Shown here: piece after piece, positions 47,701 through 59,700 of the stretch | Layout: each line of letters opens with the position of its first letter | How positions within the stretch are numbered: the stretch's first letter is position 1 | Source of the DNA: Tragulus kanchil | Taxonomy: Eukaryota > Chordata > Mammalia > Artiodactyla > Tragulidae | Assembly: GCA_022376925.1 (NCBI GenBank) | Contig: JAIOJX010000032.1 | Location: forward strand, 206,332,939-206,396,938 | DNA: 64,000 bases | Reading direction: 5' to 3' | Notes under the pieces: model-generated | What the model saw: only the letters and a program-made list of their open reading frames with translations | Databases searched by the model: none | What the model was told of the DNA's origin: nothing | Translations under genes and position numbers: made by a program

Positions 47701-50700
47701 TCTGGGCGCATGCGCTCCAGAGCTCCAGCTCAGTAATTGGACACATCGGTCCAGCTGCTCCAGAGCACGTGGGATCTTCCCAGGCCAGGGATTGAACTGG
47801 TGCCCCTTGCACCTACCCACCAAGGGGCACCAGGGATTGAACTGGTGCCCCTTGGTGGGTAGGCAGTGTCCCTACCCACTGGACCACCAGGGAAGCCCCC
47901 TGAAAGATATTTTTGAGACAACTGGAAAAATTAAACATGGACTAGGTCTGAGATAAAACCAAGGAGTTATTACCAATTTTAAAAGATATAATAATAGCAC
48001 TACTGTTACAGAAAAAGTATTTTTCTCTTTTATGTATGTTGGACAAAACTGTACATATCAAAATAAAGAATAAATAAAACAAAAACACTCTACAAACCAA
48101 ACAAAATACACCTTGGAAGTCTACATCTAACCCAAAGGCTATCTGTTTGCTACCTTTACTTAGAATTTGTCACATTAAAAAACTGCTCTAGTGTGACGGT
48201 CTGGAGGGTGGGATGGGAGGCGGATATAATTTAAACTTTTATCACCAATGCAATAACAAATTTAGGCATCATTCAAAGATAAAACCGTAAGTTAAAAGAT
48301 TGCCAGGAAACCTTACAATATGGGGATTAAGGTGTTATCACCTGAACCAACTGATTGACTGTGACAACCAAGCTCTGTGTGCCTCCTGATGCCATGCAAA
48401 AATGAAATACATACAACCACCTGTAATATATCCTTAACAAAATCTTTGAGCCTTTTAGGAAGTATAGGGGAACAAGTTAAATGACACAAGAGGAGGCAAA
48501 CCAGCAAACACAGAACATGGGATGAGCTATAGGACCTGACTGAGTCTCTTGTGCAGTAAGTCTATAACATGGAAAACAAAATGTATAAATAGATCTAGAT
48601 TCAAGAAGACCTACTAGCCACGTGCAACCTTTTTGGGTCCCGATTTAAACAAATCCACTTTGAAAGCCTTTTTTTTTTTTTTTTAATTTTTTTGTGGGTG
48701 AGGCACTTCTATTGGTCTTTCATTTATTTATTTCCATCCATCTTTGTTCTTTGGCCTGCGTAGGCCTCCCATCACAGTGGCCTCTCTCGTCGCAGAGCAC
48801 TGGCTCTGGGCGCATGCGCTCCAGAGCTCCAGCTCAGTAATTGGACACATCGGTCCAGCTGCTCCAGAGCACGTGGGATCTTCCCAGGCCAGGGATTGAA
48901 CTGGTGCCCCTTGCACCTACCCACCAAGGGGCACCAGGGATTGAACTGGTGCCCCTTGGTGGGTAGGCAGTGTCCCTACCCACTGGACCACCAGGGAAGC
49001 CCCCTGAAAGATATTTTTGAGACAACTGGAAAAATTAAACATGGACTAGGTCTGAGATAAAACCAAGGAGTTATTACCAATTTTAAAAGATATAATAATA
49101 GCACTACTGTTACAGAAAAAGTATTTTTCTCTTTTATGTATGTTGGACAAAACTGTACATATCAAAATAAAGAATAAATAAAACAAAAACACTCTACAAA
49201 CCAAACAAAATACACCTTGGAAGTCTACATCTAACCCAAAGGCTATCTGTTTGCTACCTTTACTTAGAATTTGTCACATTAAAAAACTGCTCTAGTGTGA
49301 CGGTCTGGAGGGGTGGGATGGGAGGCGGATATACATATGACTAATCTGGGAACATACATATCTGTAAACAACAAAACTCTGTAAAAGTTAAAAATAAAAT
49401 AAAAGTTTTTTTAAAAAAAGGAAAACCCCAAACAAAAAAAAATAAAATAGGAAATCTTCCTCTTCATTTATTTGGTGGTAATTTAATTGCTAAGTCAAGT
49501 CTGACTCTTGTGACTCCCTTGGACTGTAGTCTGCCAAGTCCCTTTGTCCATGGGATTTTCCAGGCAAGAATTATTGGAGTGGGTTGCCATTTTCTTCTCC
49601 GGGGGATCTTCCTGACCCAGGAATTGAATCTGAGTCTCCTGCATTGCAGGCAGATTCTTTACCACTGATTCACCAGAAAAGCCCTCACTTACTTGGGTCA
49701 TCTTTAATTACATTCAATAAAATTTTATGATTTTCTTCTTAAGACATACCGTCATTGGTTAGATTTATAACTCTACATGGCATTCCAGGTGGTGGAGAAC
49801 CTGCTGGCCAATGCAGGAGATATAAGAGACTCAGGTTCGGTTCCTGAGTTGGGAAGTTCCCCTAGAGGAGGAAATGGTTGTGCACTTCAGTATTCTTGGG
49901 CTTCCCTGGTGGCTCAGATGATAAAGAATTCACCTGCAATGCAGGAAACCTAGGTTTGATCCCTGGGTTAGGACGATTCCCTGGAGAAGGGAACAGCTAC
50001 CCACTCCAGTATTCTTGCCTAAAGATTCCCTGTGGACAGAGTAGCCTGGCGGGCTATGATCCATGGAACTGCAAAAAGCCAGACACCACTGAAATGACTT
50101 AGCACACACATAACTATATATCTTATTTTATGCTAGTTAAAAAGAAAAACCAAAAACTGCTCTAGCCCTAGGATCTCAGCTTTGAAATTCACATTCCTGA
50201 CTGAGTATACCTCTCCAACTCCCTTGCTCCCACTGACCTGCTTTGCTGTCTTAATGACAAATAACGTCTAGTTGCTTCTCTCCATTCCTCCCATTCTGGC
50301 TTCCCTTTATTTCTCATGGCTAGCCGTTTGAACAATTACCTGATTCCATTCTAGAATCTCTCTATACCTCTGGCCTTGGCAAGTCTCTGTACCATATCTG
50401 ATGTAACACAGAAGTATGCAGTGTACTGCCAAGTAAATTTCTTGATCTCCTCAGAGAAAGGTCTCAATTAGAAAGCAGTTCAACAGCTCAGTTAAATAAT
50501 CATTAGGGTTTTTTCCCCTTGATATGACCTTTGAATGTAAGCATCAAGGGCCTTGATTTCTGATTCTGTCAAGACAGGGAGGCAATTTTATGGTAAAGCT
50601 TCTGTGTCTCTGTAGATATCTTTATACTATTACCCTAACCTTTTACCCTCTTGACTCACCACCTTCCCTGAAATCTATGAATGGCACAGGTTCTAGTACC

Positions 50701-53700
50701 TGAGTGAACCACCAAATGCTTTCGAAGACTAGAGTACTCAGCAAAAGAACGGCCACATCCTTGAGCTTCACAAAGGAAAGGCTTCTCTCCTAGAGATAGA
50801 AAATGAGACAAAGACTCAGTCTTTTGATGAACTATTATTTTCTCTTTTTCCATCAATCTTTTCCTGTTTCCAGTGGCTTGCCCTGACTTCTTGAATTCAG
50901 GCTATATAATTTTATGTGGACTATCTCACAGGTTATCGCCTCAGTGATCTGGTACACAGCACCCCCCAAACCCTATTCCTCAAAGTGGCTGCCTCTGAGC
51001 ATATTTCCTTCTCCCTCTTCATGAGCTGAGCCCCAGCTGCACAAAGCTACCTTCTTCCTTGATCAAGAAAACACTGGCAAAAAAAAAAGTCACACTTGTT
51101 CTTAGGATTTTTACCTTACACCAATTCTCTTTAAGATTCAGTTTCTAGATTCATTTAAGAATACAGACTCTTTTTTTTTTTTAAGATTTATTTATTTATT
51201 TATTTATTTATTTTGGTGGGGGTGGGGTAGGGAGGGAGGGGAGCAGGCGGGCTACTTCTATTGGTCTTTCATTTCTCTATTTTCATCTGTCTTTGTTCTT
51301 TGGCTCCTGTGGGCCTCCCATCGCGGTGGCGTCTGTCGTTGCAGAGCGCCGGTTCTGGGCGCATGCGCGCCAGAGCTCCGGCTCGGTAATCGGACACATC
51401 AGTCCAGCCGCTCCGCGGCACGTGGGATCTTCCCAGGCCAGGGATCGACCGGCGCCCCTTGCATTGCAAGGCGGTGTCCTTACCCACTGGACCACCAGGG
51501 AAGCCCCAAGAATACAGACTCTTAAAGGTTATAAAGCAGGTATTAGGCAATCTCATCTTATAAAAGTAAACAAAAACAGCTGTGTAGTCAGAGGTATTAA
51601 AACAAAAACCTGTTACAATGTGTTAACAGCAGTTATATCCTGATAGTGTTACTGTTTATTTTTTCTTTGTGCTTTGCATTTTCTACACTATACTGTTGTT
51701 ATTTTAAAACAGGAAGAACCATGGTGAAAACTGAGTAAAGTCTGTAGACTGACAGTACTGTTGACTTTCTAGTGTTGATTTTGTGCTATGGCTACATGTC
51801 ACTTCAGGCAGAATCTGGGTGAAGCACATACAGAATTCTTTGTACGTTTTTGGGACTCCAACATTAGTCTATAAATATTTCAAAATAAAATATGAAAAGA
51901 ATCAGAGATGCAGTCTGAATCTTCCAAGGGTCATAACCTATTAAGAGAGAAATGTATTCATAAATAACCTTAATATATATTCCTGTATAAATACATGTGT
52001 TACATGTATTTATAAAGGGGAGAAAGTTTTATGTGGTAACTTTTTTTTTCTTTTTTTAAAGATTTATTTATTTATTTATTTTGGTGGGGGTGGGGGAGGG
52101 AGGGGAGCAGGCGGGCCACTTCTATTGGTCTTTCATTTATCTATTTTCATCCGTCTTTGTTCTTTGGCCCATGTGGGCCTCCCATCGTGGTGGCCTCTGT
52201 TGTCGCAGAGCGCCGGCTCTGGGCGCATGCGCTCCAGAGCTGCGGCTCGGTAATTGGACACATCCATCCAGCCGCTCCGCGGCACGTGGGATCTTCCCAA
52301 GCCAGGGCTCGAACCGGCACCCTTATGTGGTAACTTTTTTTAAAAAGCTGAATTTAAGTTCTTAAGCGATGACAAGGATGAAAGGAAATTTCAGGCACAA
52401 GGACTAGTATAAACACAGCCTTGAAACTGAGAGCACCCAGAGCAAGTTCAGAAAATGCCTAGTGTGAAGTAACAGTATCTACTGGTCTTTGCCCTGGTTC
52501 CTGACTTAGAGCTCTTAAAACCCTTGTAAACAGGGTTGCTAGGAGGATGTTCTGTTCTAATATTTAATCTTAGATCCCAGCTCCTAATGCAGAGCTCCTA
52601 AACCCTTGTACCTTTTAAGTGAGAAGAACACTAGGGTAATCTCTTATTCTAGTATTTGGTCTCTGACCATGATTTCTGACACAGAGCTCCTAACCATCTG
52701 GAATTTCCTAGGTGACAGGAATGTCTCTTGTTCTAATGAGATGATTCTTGGTGGGCTCCTGGATGGCAGTTAGTCACCAGAAAGTCCAAGCCATTATTAG
52801 AAGCTTGGGATTTTCGGCCCCACCCACATTTCCAGTGAGGGGAGAGGGCCTAGAAATGGATTAATAATTGGGCTTCCCTTGTGGCTCAGTGGATAAGAAC
52901 CCGTCTGCCAATGCAGGAGACACAGGTTCGAGCCCTGATCCGGGAAGATCCCACATACCGCAGAGCACCTACACCCACACATCAACAAAGACCCAGCCAA
53001 AAATAAAATAAATAAAAGTTGTTTAAAAAAAAATATAATAATAATGAATCATGCCTATACGATAGAATATCCTTAAAAACCCCACAAGTATAGGGTTCAG
53101 AGAGCCTCTGGGTTGGTGAACACGTCTATGTACCAAAAGAGTGGCAGACCCCAGCTCCACAGGGACAGAAGCTCCTGTGCTTGGCACTCTTCCAGACCTC
53201 ACCCTTATGCATCTATTCATCTGGCTGTTCATCTGTATCCTTCATCATGTCCTTTATTACTTAATAAACTGATAAACACGTTTCCTTGAGTTCTGTGAGC
53301 TGTTCTAACAAATAATCAAATCCAAAGCAGGGGCCACTGGATTTGCTCTACAATGGCCCACACTCTTGTCTGTGGAGCATGCTTTCTCTGAATCTGAATA
53401 TATCTATTTCTTACCTAAAAAAAAAAAAAAAAAGAGGGACTTCCCTGGTGGTCCAGTGGTTAAGACTCTATGTTCCAAATGAAGGGGACCTGGGTTCGAT
53501 CCCTCATCGGGGAACTAGATCCCACATGTCACAACTAAGATCCAGTGTAGCCAAATAAATAAACAATTTAAAAAATAATAATTAAAAAAAAAAAGAATCC
53601 AAAGCAGGGATTATGGGAACCTCTGACTGTTAGCCAACTCAGACAGTGGTTGTGAGTAACCTGCGGACCTGCTACTTGCAAGTGACATCTGAAATAAGTG

Positions 53701-56700
53701 GCAGTCGTGTAAGGTGAGCCCTTAACCTGTGGGATCTGATGCTATCTTCAGACAGTGTCAGAAATCAGTTAAAACTGTAGACACTCAGCTGGTGTTGCAG
53801 AGAACTGCTTGGTATTTGGTCTCTGACCATGATTTCTGACACAGAGCTCCTAACCATCTGGAATTTCCTAGGTGACAGGAATGTCTCTTGTTCTAATGAG
53901 ATGATTCTTGGTGGGCTCCTGGATGGCAGTTAGTCACCAGAAAGTCCAAGCCATTATTAGAAGCTTGGGATTTTCGGCCCCACCCACATTTCCAGTGAGG
54001 GGAGAGGGCCTAGAAATGGATTAATAATTGGGCTTCCCTTGTGGCTCAGTGGATAAGAACCCGTCTGCCAATGCAGGAGACACAGGTTCGAGCCCTGATC
54101 CGGGAAGATCCCACATACCGCAGAGCACCTACACCCACACATCAACAAAGACCCAGCCAAAAATAAAATAAATAAAAGTTGTTTAAAAAAAAATATAATA
54201 ATAATGAATCATGCCTATACGATAGAATATCCTTAAAAACCCCACAAGTATAGGGTTCAGAGAGCCTCTGGGTTGGTGAACACGTCTATGTACCAAAAGA
54301 GTGGCAGACCCCAGCTCCACAGGGACAGAAGCTCCTGTGCTTGGCACTCTTCCAGACCTCACCCTTATGCATCTATTCATCTGGCTGTTCATCTGTATCC
54401 TTCATCATGTCCTTTATTACTTAATAAACTGATAAACACGTTTCCTTGAGTTCTGTGAGCTGTTCTAACAAATAATCAAATCCAAAGCAGGGGCCACTGG
54501 ATTTGCTCTACAATGGCCCACACTCTTGTCTGTGGAGCATGCTTTCTCTGAATCTGAATATATCTATTTCTTACCTAAAAAAAAAAAAAAAAAGAGGGAC
54601 TTCCCTGGTGGTCCAGTGGTTAAGACTCTATGTTCCAAATGAAGGGGACCTGGGTTCGATCCCTCATCGGGGAACTAGATCCCACATGTCACAACTAAGA
54701 TCCAGTGTAGCCAAATAAATAAACAATTTAAAAAATAATAATTAAAAAAAAAAAGAATCCAAAGCAGGGATTATGGGAACCTCTGACTGTTAGCCAACTC
54801 AGACAGTGGTTGTGAGTAACCTGCGGACCTGCTACTTGCAAGTGACATCTGAAATAAGTGGCAGTCGTGTAAGGTGAGCCCTTAACCTGTGGGATCTGAT
54901 GCTATCTTCAGACAGTGTCAGAAATCAGTTAAAACTGTAGACACTCAGCTGGTGTTGCAGAGAACTGCTTGGTATACGAAAATACATCTGGTGTCTGAAC
55001 TGTTATGAGTGTGACAGTGTGAAAGAGTAAAGGATAAACACAGAAACTCAGTAAGTAAGGCAGGCATGGTGATGAGACAGGAGCCAGGCCTTGACGGAGG
55101 GAGGAGCACAGCTCTAATTCACACTCTTCTTTCAGACTGTACCACACAGTTTAATGCTTGTGATTTCCCAGCACTCTATAACCTTTTGGAAAACATATCT
55201 GTACACTCACACTAACCCTAGAATGCTATGTATTCAAAAGTTGCCAAATGGGGCTTCCCTGTTGGTCCAGTGGGTAAGGACACCACCTTGCAGTGCAAGG
55301 GGCGCCGGTTTGATCCCTGGCCTGGGAAGATCCCATGTGCCGCGGAGCGGCTGGACCGATGTGTCCAATTACCGAGCCGGAGCTCTGGAGCGCATGCGCC
55401 CAGAGCCGGTGCTCAGCAACGACAGACGCCACCGCGATGGGAGGCCCACACGGGCCAAAGAACAAAGATGGATGAAAATGGACAAATGAAAGACCAATAG
55501 AAGTAGCCCGCCTGCTCCCCTCCCTCCCCACCTCCCGCAAAATAAATAAATAAATCTTAAAAAAAAAAAAGTTGCCAAATGAATCAACAATATACTCATA
55601 TATATGATAGAATAAATGTCAGAAAAACAGAAAATTTCAGTTAATAAATAAGGTTAAGTGTTTAACAAGATGAACACAAGAACCTTAGAAAAAGAGAATT
55701 TCAAAAGATTTACCAGAATCTAGTGGGATATTTCTTACCTAAAAAAAAAAAAAAAAAGAGGGACTTCCCTGGTGGTCCAGTGGTTAAGACTCTATGTTCC
55801 AAATGAAGGGGACCTGGGTTCGATCCCTCATCGGGGAACTAGATCCCACATGTCACAACTAAGATCCAGTGTAGCCAAATAAATAAACAATTTAAAAAAT
55901 AATAATTAAAAAAAAAAAGAATCCAAAGCAGGGATTATGGGAACCTCTGACTGTTAGCCAACTCAGACAGTGGTTGTGAGTAACCTGCGGACCTGCTACT
56001 TGCAAGTGACATCTGAAATAAGTGGCAGTCGTGTAAGGTGAGCCCTTAACCTGTGGGATCTGATGCTATCTTCAGACAGTGTCAGAAATCAGTTAAAACT
56101 GTAGACACTCAGCTGGTGTTGCAGAGAACTGCTTGGTATACGAAAATACATCTGGTGTCTGAACTGTTATGAGTGTGACAGTGTGAAAGAGTAAAGGATA
56201 AACACAGAAACTCAGTAAGTAAGGCAGGCATGGTGATGAGACAGGAGCCAGGCCTTGACGGAGGGAGGAGCACAGCTCTAATTCACACTCTTCTTTCAGA
56301 CTGTACCACACAGTTTAATGCTTGTGATTTCCCAGCACTCTATAACCTTTTGGAAAACATATCTGTACACTCACACTAACCCTAGAATGCTATGTATTCA
56401 AAAAGTTGCCAAATGGGGGCTTCCCTGTTGGTCCAGTGGGTAAGGACACCACCTTGCAGTGCAAGGGGCGCCGGTTTGATCCCTGGCCTGGGAAGATCCC
56501 ATGTGCCGCGGAGCGGCTGGACCGATGTGTCCAATTACCGAGCCGGAGCTCTGGAGCGCATGCGCCCAGAGCCGGTGCTCAGCAACGACAGACGCCACCG
56601 CGATGGGAGGCCCACACGGGCCAAAGAACAAAGATGGATGAAAATGGACAAATGAAAGACCAATAGAAGTAGCCCGCCTGCTCCCCTCCCTCCCCACCTC

Positions 56701-59700
56701 CCGCAAAATAAATAAATAAATCTTAAAAAAAAAAAAAGTTGCCAAATGAATCAACAATATACTCATATATATGATAGAATAAATGTCAGAAAAACAGAAA
56801 ATTTCAGTTAATAAATAAGGTTAAGTGTTTAACAAGATGAACACAAGAACCTTAGAAAAAGAGAATTTCAAAAAAGATTTACCAGAATCTAGTGGGATGA
56901 ATCTCTTTGTCAAGCTGGCTTAGGTGAGATGGCCTTCCTGCTCAGAAACTGAGAGGATGGTGAATTTGCTGAGATAAAGACTGGAGGTTCAAGAGACAAT
57001 GCTCATAACAGTTAGGAGCATGAGCCAGTTAATGCTGAGTTCAAATCTTGCCACTACCATTTACCAGCATGGAGAAGATATTTAAAATCTCTGAGAATGA
57101 GTTTCTTTAACCTATAAAATTAACATAATACAATCTCACAAGATTACTTTGAGGATTAGAAGAAATAGTACAAGTTAAATATATTAAGCATAGTGCCTGG
57201 TAAACAGCAGTCATCATGGCAAACCACTAAAATTGGCAGCTTTAACTACTACCATTACTACTGATAAAGATCTGAGGTCAGTTTTGACACCTGAGATAAA
57301 ATGAGTTGTCAGCACTTGAAAATAAGATCCTTGGGCTTCCCTGGTGGTCCAGTGGGTAAGGACACCGCCTTGCAGGGCAAGGGGTGCCGGTTCGATCCCT
57401 GGCCTGGGAAGATCCCACGTGCTGCGGAGCGGCTGGACCAACGTGTCCAATTACCGAGCCGGAGCTCTGGAGCGCATGTGCCCAGAGCCAGTGCTCTGCG
57501 ACAACAGAGGCCGCCGCGATGGGAGGCCCACACGGGCCAAAGAACAAAGATGGATGAAATGATGGATGGATGATGGATGAAAATGAACAAATGAAAGACC
57601 AATAGAAGTGGCCCGCCTGCTCCCCTCCCTCCCCCCCCCACCCCCCCAAATAAATAAATAAAAATAAATCTTTAAAAAAAAGAAAAGAAAAGAAAAGAAG
57701 ATCCTTGGAAGAGCTCTAGATTCGGACCAGAATTTAAATTCCAGCTCTATCATTTCCTAGCTGCACAACGCAGGACAAGTTCCTTAACTCTCTATCCTTC
57801 TGTTTTTCCACCAATAAACACAATAGCTAAAGAGATAATGTATATGTGCTTGGTACATATTAAACTGTCTCAATAAATGCTAACTTTTATTAATATATTA
57901 ATCACTGATATTCTGATCTGAGAGGCATCCAGGAAGAAATGATGAAATTGAAACCTAAGACTGCAATGGGAGTACATCAAGTAAAATGGGAGAAAATCAA
58001 AAATTTAAAAATTGGTCCACAACTGAATCCCAAAGTCAGAAAAGAGAATTTCAAAAGATTTACCAGAATCTAGTGGGATGAATCTCTTTGTCAAGCTGGC
58101 TTAGGTGAGATGGCCTTCCTGCTCAGAAACTGAGAGGATGGTGAATTTGCTGAGATAAAGACTGGAGGTTCAAGAGACAATGCTCATAACAGTTAGGAGC
58201 ATGAGCCAGTTAATGCTGAGTTCAAATCTTGCCACTACCATTTACCAGCATGGAGAAGATATTTAAAATCTCTGAGAATGAGTTTCTTTAACCTATAAAA
58301 TTAACATAATACAATCTCACAAGATTACTTTGAGGATTAGAAGAAATAGTACAAGTTAAATATATTAAGCATAGTGCCTGGTAAACAGCAGTCATCATGG
58401 CAAACCACTAAAATTGGCAGCTTTAACTACTACCATTACTACTGATAAAGATCTGAGGTCAGTTTTGACACCTGAGATAAAATGAGTTGTCAGCACTTGA
58501 AAATAAGATCCTTGGGCTTCCCTGGTGGTCCAGTGGGTAAGGACACCGCCTTGCAGGGCAAGGGGTGCCGGTTCGATCCCTGGCCTGGGAAGATCCCACG
58601 TGCTGCGGAGCGGCTGGACCAACGTGTCCAATTACCGAGCCGGAGCTCTGGAGCGCATGTGCCCAGAGCCAGTGCTCTGCGACAACAGAGGCCGCCGCGA
58701 TGGGAGGCCCACACGGGCCAAAGAACAAAGATGGATGAAATGATGGATGGATGATGGATGAAAATGAACAAATGAAAGACCAATGGAAGTGGCCCGCCTG
58801 CTCCCCTCCCTCCCCACCCCACCCCCACCAAATAAATAAATAAAAATAAATCTTTAAAAAAAAGAAAAGAAAAGAAAAGAAGATCCTTGGAAGAGCTCTA
58901 GATTCGGACCAGAATTTAAATTCCAGCTCTATCATTTCCTAGCTGCACAACGCAGGACAAGTTCCTTAACTCTCTATCCTTCTGTTTTTCCACCAATAAA
59001 CACAATAGCTAAAGAGATAATGTATATGTGCTTGGTACATATTAAACTGTCTCAATAAATGCTAACTTTTATTAATATATTAATCACTGATATTCTGATC
59101 TGAGAGGCATCCAGGAAGAAATGATGAAATTGAAACCTAAGACTGCAATGGGAGTACATCAAGTAAAATGGGAGAAAATCAAAAATTTAAAAATTGGTCC
59201 ACAACTGAATTAACCAGGAAGAGCTAGCGAGAGTCAGAATGAAGAGAGGAAATCGGGCCACTCTGAATAAAAGCTGCTCGGTTTTGTCAAATGCGACAAC
59301 AATGATGAGCGGTACAGGATGAAAAGGTCACTGGATTAATGAGGCACAGGGAATTCTACTCTGCTTAGCTATTCATTCAGCTAGATGGTTTTCCTTGTTC
59401 TTTTATTCAGACTGCTTTCTTGGAGCAAGAATAGATTAGTCTTTCAAGAAAGAACTGAAAAAAAAAAAACAGAGCTGAGAACAAAGCTATTCTGTTTTAA
59501 AACATACACAGTGATAATGTCAATCTAGAACAAATGTGGCTTCAGCTTGGCTTTCACTTTCTAAAAACAATTTATTTGTACCTACTGTCATTTTAGCAAT
59601 GCAAGAATAAACCAGGAAGAGAAAGAGAAAATAGCAGGATAGTAGGAAGAATAGTTACACATTACATGGCAGCAGTTTAGGTTCAGTGATTAAGCTCTGC

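Larger units (their letters stand above)
52652..54975. repeat. Tandem duplication D14 (1.16 kb units)
   Basis: Copy A 52652-53815, copy B 53812-54975, joined over the shared GTAT. It contains an older repeat and two SINEs. ZNF410 intron. Confidence 0.95.
56857..59210. repeat. Tandem duplication D16 (1.17 kb units)
   Basis: Copy A 56857-58028, copy B 58040-59210, with an 11-base filler. The C-rich part of the SINE differs in length and sequence. It chains onto D15. Confidence 0.95.

Noticed and set aside
57540..57580. GATG microsatellite as an independent feature
   Set aside because: It is a short internal expansion of the SINE body (atggatgaaa region), not a separate locus.
58459..58935. 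158-codon minus-strand ORF and many similar ones (for example 3091-3396, 24141-24422, 51269-51556)
   Set aside because: They are translations of the young SINE, recognisable by phrases such as GPVGKDTALQCKG and ARGIFPGQGSN on opposite strands. SINEs code for no protein.
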